Origin: Thomasclavelia cocleata
GTDB lineage: Bacteria > Bacillota_I > Bacilli_A > Erysipelotrichales > Coprobacillaceae
DNA length: 42,286 bases
Direction: 5' to 3'
Assembly: GCF_900102365.1 (NCBI RefSeq)
Contig: NZ_FOIN01000022.1
Coordinates: forward strand, 1 to 42,286
Part shown: positions 1 to 7,121 of the stretch, piece after piece
How positions within the stretch are numbered: position 1 is the first letter of the stretch
How the letters are laid out: each line of letters opens with the position of its first letter
Made by a program: the position numbers and the translations under genes
The notes under the pieces: generated by a model
Databases searched by the model: none
The model's input: the letters and a program-made list of their open reading frames with translations, nothing else
What the model was told of the DNA's origin: nothing

Positions 1-564
1 TTACAGGCAGCAATAAATGGTTTAGAAGAAGCAGAAGTAGTAGATAAATCATTATTGGAAGCAATGGTAAATAAAGTATTAGGATTAGAAGAAGATAAAT
101 ATATTCCATCTACTTGGCAAGCAATGTTACCAGAATTAGAAGCAGCTCAAGAAGTATTAGGAAATGAAAAAGCAACACAGGCAGAAGTAGATGAAGCATG
201 TGATGCATTAACAAGAGCATACTTGAACTTAAGATTAAAACCAAATAAAGATTTATTGGCAGATTTAATCAATAAAGCAAATGGATTAAACAGTGCAAGT
301 TATACAACTAATACATGGGCAGTAGTAGAAAATGAAGTAATAAAAGCACAAGCAGTATTAGAAGATCCAGAAGCTAGCGTTGTGGAAGTAAAAGCAGCAG
401 AAAAAGCTTTAACAAAAGCTCTTGAAGGATTAGAACTAGTAAAAGCTGGAGATACAACAGCAAGTATAAAAACTGGAGATGCAGTAAGTATGATGTATTC
501 ATTATTAGGTTTAGCAGTTGCTTCATTAGGATTCTATGAAAATAAAAAAAGAAAACGTGAATAA
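1..564 (+). CDS. C-terminal part of a FIVAR-repeat cell-surface protein (5' end outside window)
   Basis: The frame is open from base 1, so the gene begins upstream; 187 residues are visible. They hold about two and a half FIVAR-type helical repeats (pattern Y-x-x-x-T/S-W-x-x-x, then a conserved E-V-x-x-A before the next helix; W at about residues 39 and 102). FIVAR modules occur in long Gram-positive surface proteins, often sugar- or matrix-binding. The tail reads SIKTGD, then a hydrophobic stretch of about 17 residues, then KKRKRE. This has the layout of a sortase sorting signal, with KTGD in place of LPxTG, so wall anchoring is inferred. An intrinsic terminator follows directly. The same module type forms the end of the unfinished gene at the other edge of the window. 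Confidence 0.85.
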   Translation, partial: LQAAINGLEEAEVVDKSLLEAMVNKVLGLEEDKYIPSTWQAMLPELEAAQEVLGNEKATQAEVDEACDALTRAYLNLRLKPNKDLLADLINKANGLNSASYTTNTWAVVENEVIKAQAVLEDPEASVVEVKAAEKALTKALEGLELVKAGDTTASIKTGDAVSMMYSLLGLAVASLGFYENKKRKRE

Positions 565-583
565 AATATAATTTTATGTTCTA

Positions 584-613
584 CAAGACCCGTTAATAAT
601 GGGTCTTGTTTTT
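584..613 (+). terminator. Intrinsic terminator after the FIVAR protein
   Basis: Perfect 8-bp stem CAAGACCC / GGGTCTTG (584-591 and 601-608) with a 9-nt loop, followed by five T. It lies 20 bases past the stop codon. Confidence 0.9.
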
Positions 614-1101
614 AGGGTTTTATATGTATACATCTGATATTGATTGGTATACTTTTTTTTGTTTTTGGTTTATAATAAATGATGAAAATGGAAATTATTT
701 TGCTTAAATAAACTTTTAGATTTGATTACTTTGTTATTTAAATTAGTGCAACTAAGTTGATTTTAAGTGGTTTTTAATATATTTGATGTGTTGCTTTTTG
801 TTGTTTTAACATTTGCCGATTAGATGGATTGAAAAGTTCATCAGTCTTAAAAAGTAATAGAAAGCAATACATATTTTTTGACAATGGCTATGATAATATA
901 TTTTATATCAGCTATGAATTTTTGTGGAAATATCTTCACTTATATAAAGAATATTTGATAAAATAATATTGATTTTAGAGTTTAATCATTAGAGCATTTT
1001 TGAGAAAGTTAAGATAGTATGTGTGGATATAGTACCTGCTGGTGACTTCGAAACATATATTTTGCCAGATATTTTCAATAAGTTATGAGTAAATAAATAA
1101 A
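614..1101. other. AT-rich intergenic stretch without an intact gene
   Basis: No intact reading frame or RNA gene is seen. Its 3' half contains a stop-interrupted frame that looks like a gene remnant (annotated separately). The promoter of the following operon probably lies here, but no convincing -35/-10 pair was identified. Confidence 0.5.
924..1088 (+). pseudogene. Possible decayed gene remnant
   Basis: One frame reads as protein-like sequence broken by stops at 945-947 and 990-992. The longest uninterrupted end piece (993-1088, 31 residues) includes VDIVPAGDFETYILPDIF before a TGA stop. It has no start codon or ribosome binding site. The family is not recognised, and it may be chance in AT-rich DNA. 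Confidence 0.2.
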
Positions 1102-1167
1102 ATGCTTGTAAAGACAAAGAACTATGTGTATTTTGGAGATACAGGTGGAAAGGAATGTAAGGTTAAT

Positions 1168-1635
1168 ATGAAAAGAATAATTAAATTAGTGATAGTGATG
1201 ACTTTATGTATGGTGATGATAGGTTGCCAGAGAAAAGAAAAGAATGTTTATACAGAAACATATACATTAAAATATTTTTATGTTGAAGGATGTTCTAATT
1301 GTGAATATTTTACTAAAAATGGTCTACCATTAATTAAAGAAGAGTTTGGAGATCATATGAAGATAATAAAATATGATATGGATGATCAAGAAACTGTCGA
1401 GGATGTTAAAAGAGCATATAATGAGATAGTTGATAATATCATTGATTTTAATCAGGATGATTATGGTTTTGGACCTTTTTTAGTTCTAGAAGATTATTTT
1501 GCACAACTTGGGGTTGATAATGTTGATGATTTTTTGGAAAATTTAATTAAAGCTATTAATGATAAAAAATTAGGTAAACCAAAAGGTAGTGATACATATT
1601 ATTATTTTAAAGATGGTAAAATCAAGGAGGAATAA
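1168..1635 (+). CDS. Thioredoxin-fold lipoprotein
   Basis: A 155-residue protein when started at the ATG at 1168. That start places a lipoprotein signal first: KRIIK, a hydrophobic run, then the lipobox MIGC with Cys at about residue 20. The frame is open further upstream to 1102, but that start would bury the signal. The mature part has a GCSNC motif (CxxC) in the first strand-helix of a thioredoxin-like fold, so a membrane-tethered extracytoplasmic thiol protein is likely. Its redox partner is unknown. The gene ends two bases before deoD, whose AAGGAGG ribosome binding site lies inside this gene's last codons, so the two are probably co-transcribed and translationally coupled. The pairing with purine salvage has no obvious functional reason. 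Confidence 0.75.
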   Translation: MKRIIKLVIVMTLCMVMIGCQRKEKNVYTETYTLKYFYVEGCSNCEYFTKNGLPLIKEEFGDHMKIIKYDMDDQETVEDVKRAYNEIVDNIIDFNQDDYGFGPFLVLEDYFAQLGVDNVDDFLENLIKAINDKKLGKPKGSDTYYYFKDGKIKEE

Positions 1636-1637
1636 AA

Positions 1638-2339
1638 ATGGCAACACCACATAATGAAGCAGCAACTGGTGAAATTGCAAAAACAGTATTGATGCCAGGG
1701 GATCCGCTTAGAGCAAAATTTTTAGCAATGACATATTTGGAAGATGCAAAACAGTTTAATAATGTTAGAAATATGTTTGGATATACAGGAAGTTACAAGG
1801 GAAAAGAAGTGTCAATAATGGGGTCTGGTATGGGAATGCCTTCAATTGGTATTTATAGTCATGAATTATATAGTCAGTATGGTGTAGAAAATATTATTAG
1901 GATTGGTACATGTGGTTCTTTTAAAAAACATGTTCATTTGCGTGATATAATTATTGTTCAGGGATGTTGTACAGATTCAAACTTTGCTTATCAATTTGAA
2001 TTACCGGGTGTTTATAGTGCTATAAGTGATTATGGTTTATTAGAAAAAGCGGTTGCTCTAGCAAAGGAAAAAAATGTTAATTATCATGTAGGCAATATTT
2101 TATCTTCAGATATCTTTTATCATGCTGATAAAAACTCACCAGAAAAATGGGCATCAATGGGATGTTTAGGGGTAGAAATGGAATCATATGCATTATTTGC
2201 AACAGCTGCATATTTAAATAAACGAGCTTTAACATTGTTGACTGTTTCTGATTCTTTGGTATCTAAAGAGGAAACAACTCCTGAAGAACGTGAAAAATCT
2301 TTTACTGCAATGATGGAAATTGCTCTGGAGATTGCATAG
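1638..2339 (+). CDS. deoD: Purine-nucleoside phosphorylase, DeoD type
   Basis: 233 residues, the normal size for hexameric DeoD enzymes. It cleaves purine (deoxy)nucleosides with phosphate to the base and (deoxy)ribose-1-phosphate in the cytoplasm (purine salvage). Visible family signatures: the N-terminal ATPHNEA with the nucleoside-contacting His, the phosphate loop MPGDPLRAKF, IRIGTCGS in the central strand, VEMES for ribose binding, and TVSDSL with the catalytic Asp. A strong AAGGAGG sits 7 bases before the ATG. Its TAG stop shares one base with the GTG start of the HAD gene, indicating an operon of lipoprotein, deoD and HAD phosphatase. Confidence 0.96.
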   Translation: MATPHNEAATGEIAKTVLMPGDPLRAKFLAMTYLEDAKQFNNVRNMFGYTGSYKGKEVSIMGSGMGMPSIGIYSHELYSQYGVENIIRIGTCGSFKKHVHLRDIIIVQGCCTDSNFAYQFELPGVYSAISDYGLLEKAVALAKEKNVNYHVGNILSSDIFYHADKNSPEKWASMGCLGVEMESYALFATAAYLNKRALTLLTVSDSLVSKEETTPEEREKSFTAMMEIALEIA

Positions 2340-2962
2340 TGAAACAGAAATTTGCTTTTTTTGATTTTGATGATACGTTAATTCATGGTGATTCTGGTAA
2401 AGCTTTGTTAGGATATTATTTAAAAAAGTACCCTTTAGCAGTATTTAGACTGCTAAAGGTGCCTATTTTATATTTTTTGTATTTAATTGGGTTGGTTAAA
2501 TTTCAAACTGTTAAGTCCTCGTGGTTATTTCCGATGGATCGACTGGATGATGATGAATTAAATGATTTTTATCAAGTTTGTTTGGTTCCTAAATACTATC
2601 CTAATGTTGTTGCTGAATTAAAAAATAAAAAACAGCAGGGCTATTTAATCTTTATTTGTTCTGCCTCTATTGAAGGGTATCTTCGTTTTTGTAAATTACC
2701 AGTTGATGGTATTTTAGGTACAAAGACAGAAATTAAAAATGGAAAATATACTAGTAAAATGATTGGTAAGAATTGTAAAAATGAAGAAAAAGTTTTACGC
2801 TTAAATAACATTATTAACGAATTAAATTTAGAAATTGATTATGAAAATTCGTATGCATATTCTGATTCTTTTCATGATATTCCAATGTTAAAAATGGTAA
2901 AAAATAGAATTAAAATAAATAAAAAAAATGGAGAGATGACCCCATTTATCATTGAAGAGTAG
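2339..2962 (+). CDS. HAD-superfamily hydrolase, IB (phosphoserine phosphatase-like)
   Basis: 207 residues starting at a GTG that overlaps the deoD stop by one base. HAD motifs are in order: motif I DFDDTL (nucleophile and acid Asp, about residues 9-14), motif II ICSAS (Ser/Thr), a Lys in the KTEIKNGKY region, and motif IV YSDSFHDIPML with acidic metal ligands. The helical insert after motif I (RLLKVPILYFLYLIGLVKF) is the cap typical of subfamily IB, which includes SerB-like phosphatases. The substrate cannot be read from sequence. The operon with deoD makes a phosphorylated metabolite of nucleoside salvage possible, but that is inference. Confidence 0.88.
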   Translation: MKQKFAFFDFDDTLIHGDSGKALLGYYLKKYPLAVFRLLKVPILYFLYLIGLVKFQTVKSSWLFPMDRLDDDELNDFYQVCLVPKYYPNVVAELKNKKQQGYLIFICSASIEGYLRFCKLPVDGILGTKTEIKNGKYTSKMIGKNCKNEEKVLRLNNIINELNLEIDYENSYAYSDSFHDIPMLKMVKNRIKINKKNGEMTPFIIEE

Positions 2963-2976
2963 GTAACTGCTCTTTA

Positions 2977-3177
2977 TTATTTTGTATCTAAATCTACAAA
3001 TAACAGCATGATGTTGATAATACCAGCAATACCTACTAGAATATAGATTAACATTGATAAGAAACTATCAACACCAAATAATGAATCGACTAGGTTGAAA
3101 TTAAATAGACCAATCAACCCCCAGTTTATAGCACCAATTATTGTTAATGCTAAGGAAATTTTTTGTATTATATTCAT
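2977..3177 (-). CDS. DUF378 small membrane protein
   Basis: 66 residues, two predicted membrane helices, with the DUF378 signature INWGLIGLFNFNLVDSLFG. The function of this widespread family is unknown. The start at 3177 was chosen because AAGGAGG (3187-3193) lies 9 bases before it. The earlier in-frame ATG at 3186 directly abuts that site, and the still longer frame to 3228 has no site. It is transcribed away from the LolA-like gene. Confidence 0.85.
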   Translation of the reverse strand: MNIIQKISLALTIIGAINWGLIGLFNFNLVDSLFGVDSFLSMLIYILVGIAGIINIMLLFVDLDTK

Positions 3178-3270
3178 TATTTTCATCCTCCTTATTAAAG
3201 TGTATCCAAGATTAATATCTTTATACATATTATTGATATTTAAACATATTTTATTATTGGGGGTGTGATT

Positions 3271-4257
3271 TTGAAAAAAATTTATATTGGTATTGCAGTA
3301 GCAGTTGCATTAGTTATAGCATCGTTAATATTTTTTAAGTTTAAGGATAATTCTTTAGATAAGACGATTGATAAAGTTAAAGCTTATGATAAATATATGC
3401 TTACATGTAATATGGAAATGGTAGAGAATGATGAATTGAAAAGTTATTTAGTAAATGTAAGCTATTTAAAAGAAAAGAAGAATGAATATTATAAAGTAGA
3501 ATTATATGATAAATCCTTAAATCAATCACAAATTATTGTAAAGAATCCTGATGGGGTGTTTGTTTTAACACCTACCTTAAATCAAATTTTTAAGTTTCAA
3601 AGTGAATGGCCTAATAATTCCCCTAAACCATATATTTATCAATCTTTAATAGAGTTTTTAGAAAAAGGAGAAGTAGAAAAAATAAAAACAGGTTATCAGG
3701 TTAAATCTCAAGTTACTTATCCTAATGACTCAAGAATCGTTAGTCAGGAAATGATTTTTGATAAAACATTAGCACCAAAGCAAGTAACAGTATTGGATAA
3801 AGATGATGCAGAAATCATTACAGCAAATTTCACAGATTTTAAAACTGATGTTAAATTAAATCAGGAGAGTTTTGATGAAAAGAAGGTTCTTGAAAAAAGT
3901 ACTAGTGAGTACTCAAATGTTTCTAGTGAATTACCTTTATATCCAATTGCTTTAATGGGAAGTTCTTTAAATAGTGAAAAGGTATCAACGATTGATGGAA
4001 CTACAAATCATATTTTAAAGTTTACTGGTGATAAGAATTTTACAGTTGTAGAGACACCAGTAGTAGCAACTGATGAAATTAATATTGAAGTAGTAACTGG
4101 TGAGGTAATAGATCTTGTTGATGGTGTAGCGTTTTATAATGAAGGTCAATTAATGATGATGAAATCTGGTATTTTATGTAAAGTCTATTCTGAAGATTTA
4201 AGTAAAGATGAAATGGTTAGTGTTATTAGTAGTATGCAAACATCTAGTTTGAAATAG
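3271..4257 (+). CDS. LolA-like membrane-anchored protein (YdcC/GerS-type)
   Basis: About 328 residues: a single N-terminal membrane anchor or signal (KKIYIGIAVAVALVIASL) and a long extracytoplasmic part rich in beta strands, including GVFVLTPTLNQIFKF and a repeated 'V...D..EI..ANF.DF' segment. This resembles the LolA/LolB-like fold of Bacillus YdcC and clostridial GerS. The TTG at 3271 is preferred because GGGGG at 3259-3263 sits 7 bases upstream. The in-frame GTG at 3265 is too close to that site. Position directly before alr matches Bacillus ydcC-alr, which supports the family call. GerS-like proteins act in spore cortex modification or germination; that role here is inference. Confidence 0.7.
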   Translation: MKKIYIGIAVAVALVIASLIFFKFKDNSLDKTIDKVKAYDKYMLTCNMEMVENDELKSYLVNVSYLKEKKNEYYKVELYDKSLNQSQIIVKNPDGVFVLTPTLNQIFKFQSEWPNNSPKPYIYQSLIEFLEKGEVEKIKTGYQVKSQVTYPNDSRIVSQEMIFDKTLAPKQVTVLDKDDAEIITANFTDFKTDVKLNQESFDEKKVLEKSTSEYSNVSSELPLYPIALMGSSLNSEKVSTIDGTTNHILKFTGDKNFTVVETPVVATDEINIEVVTGEVIDLVDGVAFYNEGQLMMMKSGILCKVYSEDLSKDEMVSVISSMQTSSLK

Positions 4258-4304
4258 AGGCGTTGCCTCTACTTACATATTTATCAAAATAATAAAGGAG
4301 ATAA

Positions 4305-4333
4305 TTGAAATATTATATTGATTGGATTATACT
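4305..4333 (+). promoter_or_regulatory. Probable sigma-A promoter for alr
   Basis: TTGAAA (4305-4310), 17-bp spacer, TATACT (4328-4333). Transcription would start near 4340, giving a leader of only about 15 bases before the alr start. alr could therefore be expressed independently of the LolA-like gene. Confidence 0.55.
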
Positions 4334-4354
4334 ATGACAGTATGGAGGGTTAGT

Positions 4355-5428
4355 ATGAGTTTATATCGTGATACATATGCAGTAGTTAATTTGAAGTATT
4401 TAAAACAAAATGTTGAAATGATCTATCAAAAATTTAAACGACCTTTAATGGCGGTGATAAAAGCAGATGCTTATGGTCATGGTTATAAAGAAGTTGCTAG
4501 TTATATAAAAGATTTAGATTATATAGAAATGTTTGCTGTTGCGACATTACCTGAAGCGATTGAATTAAGGGAATTAGGAATAAAAAAAGGAATTTTAATT
4601 TTGGGAGCTGTACCAACAACTAAAGAAGAAATAGAACTGGCAATCAGTTATGATGTTTCTTTAACAATGATTTCTTTGGAATATATGCATCTTTTACAAA
4701 CATTAATTGATGATGAACCATTAAAAATTCATATAAAAATAGATACAGGGATGCATCGAATAGGTTTGACTAGAAAAGAAGAGTTAGAAGAAATGCTAGA
4801 AACAATTGATTGTACAAAATTTATTTTAGAAGGGGTTTTTACTCATTATGCTACAGCTGATGGAGAAATAGAGGCTTTTGAAAAACAGCAGACTATGTTT
4901 TATGATTTAGTTGATTATCATAAATTTAAGTATATTCATTGCTGTAATAGTGCAGCAATGGCATATCATGAAGATACTGGATCTAATCTAGGGAGAATTG
5001 GGATTGTTATGTATGGTATAGATCCAGCTGGTAATGAATCTAAAGAGTATAAACAAGCTATGTCATTATATACAAAAGTTTCAATGGTAAAAAAAATCAA
5101 AGCAGGTCAAAGAGTTGGTTATGGTTTAACTTATACAGCTGATCAAGATGAATATATTGCTACTTTACCAATTGGTTATGCAGATGGAATAATTAGAAAA
5201 AATCAAGGACGTAAAGTCTATATTAATGGCTCTTATTTTGAGATTGTTGGCAGAGTTTGTATGGATCAAATGATGGTAAGGGTTGATGAGAATATCAAAG
5301 CTGGAGATAAAGTAGAAATTTTTGGTGAGCATGTTAGTTTAGCGAGTATGGCAAAAGAGCTGGATACTATTTCTTATGAGATAATTTGTTTAATTTCGAA
5401 AAGGGTGGAACGTATATATATAAAATAA
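4355..5428 (+). CDS. alr: Alanine racemase
   Basis: 357 residues, a typical length. This PLP enzyme interconverts L- and D-alanine and supplies D-Ala for peptidoglycan (and teichoic acid esters). The PLP lysine is K36 in AVIKADAYGHG, and the second catalytic residue Y256 is in RVGYGLTY. The barrel and C-terminal beta domain are complete, with LPIGYADGI and GRVCMDQMMV. The start at 4355 follows GGAGG by 6 bases; the longer frame from 4322 lacks a site and adds non-conserved residues. The gene ends in a terminator shared with the convergent gene. D-Ala supply links it to the VanY-type carboxypeptidase gene at 13.1 kb. Confidence 0.97.
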   Translation: MSLYRDTYAVVNLKYLKQNVEMIYQKFKRPLMAVIKADAYGHGYKEVASYIKDLDYIEMFAVATLPEAIELRELGIKKGILILGAVPTTKEEIELAISYDVSLTMISLEYMHLLQTLIDDEPLKIHIKIDTGMHRIGLTRKEELEEMLETIDCTKFILEGVFTHYATADGEIEAFEKQQTMFYDLVDYHKFKYIHCCNSAAMAYHEDTGSNLGRIGIVMYGIDPAGNESKEYKQAMSLYTKVSMVKKIKAGQRVGYGLTYTADQDEYIATLPIGYADGIIRKNQGRKVYINGSYFEIVGRVCMDQMMVRVDENIKAGDKVEIFGEHVSLASMAKELDTISYEIICLISKRVERIYIK

Positions 5429-5456
5429 AAAATCAGCATTTAGCTGATTTTTTATT
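5426..5456. terminator. Bidirectional terminator between alr and the thioredoxin-fold gene
   Basis: Stem AAAAAATCAGC / GCTGATTTTTT around a 5-nt loop (core AATCAGC 5431-5437, GCTGATT 5443-5449), with A tracts on one side and T tracts on the other, so it can act for both convergent genes. It overlaps the last codon of the minus-strand gene. Confidence 0.85.
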
Positions 5457-5871
5457 TGAATAATTGAGCAAGTCGATAATATGATAATGCTCCTGTTTTA
5501 GTTGTAGATATTTTTCCGTCTTTATAGACTATTGTTTGTGGCACTGTTCCATTAGTGATATCAAGATCTTTTTCTAACCAAGTAGTGTAATCACTATCAT
5601 TAGAAACGTCTACATAGTATAAAGACTCGCTACGATTTTTTTCTAAAAATGTAGTCATAGTATCTTGATAAGATAATGTAGCATTATCATTTTTATTACC
5701 AATTACTACTACAAAACTATCTTTATCTTTTACTTTTTCTACAAGTGCATTTTGGGTAATTGTTGTAAATTCAACATGAGTGATTTTTCGATAAATAAAT
5801 AACCCTAAAAATACTACGATTACAATCCCAAAGATGCTAATTTCTCTCCATAATTTTTTTACTTTTTCCAT
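5452..5871 (-). CDS. Membrane-anchored thioredoxin-fold protein lacking active-site cysteines
   Basis: 139 residues: short basic start, one membrane helix (about residues 12-30), then an extracytoplasmic thioredoxin-like domain. The fold is suggested by SFVVVIGNKND, SLYYVDVSND and the cis-Pro-like strand VPQTIVYKDGK. Members of the PedC/BrcD-type thioredoxin group carry CxxC after the first strand. Here that place reads NKNDNATLSYQ and the whole protein has no Cys, so redox chemistry is unlikely and a binding or scaffolding role is inferred. The start at 5871 has GGAGG 6 bases upstream; the frame continues to 5895 without a site. Convergent with alr. Confidence 0.65.
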   Translation of the reverse strand: MEKVKKLWREISIFGIVIVVFLGLFIYRKITHVEFTTITQNALVEKVKDKDSFVVVIGNKNDNATLSYQDTMTTFLEKNRSESLYYVDVSNDSDYTTWLEKDLDITNGTVPQTIVYKDGKISTTKTGALSYYRLAQLFK

Positions 5872-5978
5872 AATTAGCCTCCATAACAGTACCATTATAT
5901 AATACCAAAAAAAATACCTAAAAACAACATTTAATAAGAGGATATCAGCTAATCACATAATATTTTTTATAAATTGAC

Positions 5979-6000
5979 AAAAAAAGAGAGTTATCTCTTT
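5979..6000 (-). terminator. Intrinsic terminator of galE
   Basis: Read on the minus strand: AAAGAGA, 4-nt loop, TCTCTTT (5983-6000), followed by a run of T (5979-5985). It overlaps the galE stop codon. Confidence 0.75.
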
Positions 6001-7000
6001 ATTGTTTATGCTTTAAAGCGTAATTCCATGTATCTCGACACATGTCTTCAATTCCCTTTGTTGCAACCCAATCAAGCTCTTTTTTTGCACGAGCAGGATC
6101 TGCGTAACATGTTGCAATATCTCCAGGACGACGTTCTTTTATCACATAATTAATTTTTACATGATTTACCTTTTCAAATGTTTTTACAAGATCAAGGACA
6201 CTATATCCAGTTCCAGTACCAAGGTTGCAAATATGAACACCAGGTTTTGAATAATGTTTGATTGCTTTAACATGACCAATAGCTAGATCAACAACATGAA
6301 TATAATCACGAACTCCTGTTCCGTCATGTGTATCATAGTCATCACCAAAAACACCTAAGCATTCTAATTCACCAGTCGCAACTTTCATAATATAAGGCAT
6401 TAGATTGTTTGGAATTCCTTTTGGATCTTCACCAATCAAGCCTGATTCATGAGCACCGATTGGATTAAAATAACGAAGCAAAGTTACAGACATTTCAGGG
6501 CATGCATGTTGAACATCGCTTAAAATTCTTTCCATCATTGCTTTACTTGTTCCATATGGATTGGTAGTTTCTCCTAATTTACAATCTTCTGTGATAGGAA
6601 CAACATCTGGATCGCCATAAACAGTAGCGCTTGATGAAAAAACAATTTGATTAACATGGTATTTTTTCATCATTTTACTAACAATTAATGTTGTAGTCAG
6701 GTTATTGGTATAATATTCAATTGGTTTTTCAACAGATTCACCAACAGCTTTAAATGCTGCACAATGAATGACAGCATCTATTTTATTTTCTTTAAATACA
6801 GACTCAGTTTTAGCTTCATTTAAAATATTAAATTCATAAAATTTTACTTCTTTTCCAGTAATTTCTTTAATATATCCTAAAACTTCAGGTTTTGAATTAG
6901 AAAAATCATCAATTACGATTACATCATAACCTGCATTTAATAATTCAACACAAACATGGCTTCCAATATAGCCAGCTCCACCGCATACAAGTACATTCAT
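5999..7000 (-). CDS. galE: UDP-glucose 4-epimerase
   Basis: 333 residues, full length. An extended short-chain dehydrogenase that interconverts UDP-glucose and UDP-galactose with bound NAD in the cytoplasm; it feeds galactose use and surface glycans. The Rossmann motif GGAGYIGSH is at residues 7-15, SSSATVYG carries the catalytic Ser near residue 123, and YGTSK gives the Tyr149/Lys153 pair. RYFNPIGAHESGLIGEDP and RDYIHVVDLA are typical of GalE. AGGAGG lies 8 bases before the ATG. It is a single-gene unit without other gal genes, so a biosynthetic role (glycopolymer precursors) is as likely as catabolism. Confidence 0.97.
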   Translation of the reverse strand: MNVLVCGGAGYIGSHVCVELLNAGYDVIVIDDFSNSKPEVLGYIKEITGKEVKFYEFNILNEAKTESVFKENKIDAVIHCAAFKAVGESVEKPIEYYTNNLTTTLIVSKMMKKYHVNQIVFSSSATVYGDPDVVPITEDCKLGETTNPYGTSKAMMERILSDVQHACPEMSVTLLRYFNPIGAHESGLIGEDPKGIPNNLMPYIMKVATGELECLGVFGDDYDTHDGTGVRDYIHVVDLAIGHVKAIKHYSKPGVHICNLGTGTGYSVLDLVKTFEKVNHVKINYVIKERRPGDIATCYADPARAKKELDWVATKGIEDMCRDTWNYALKHKQ

Positions 7001-7078
7001 TATATTTTCCTCCTAATATATGTTTTATAATAACACTTTTAACTTATAAATTAAAGATTATATCTCTTAATTTTATAT

Positions 7079-7113
7079 GAAAATAACTGGGAATTAAATT
7101 ATTACCCAGTTAT
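7079..7113 (-). terminator. Probable terminator of the EF-G-like gene
   Basis: Perfect 9-bp stem ATAACTGGG / CCCAGTTAT (7083-7091, 7105-7113) directly after the stop codon of the minus-strand gene. The T tract on the minus strand is short (TTTTC). Confidence 0.65.
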
Positions 7114-7121
7114 ATATTTTA

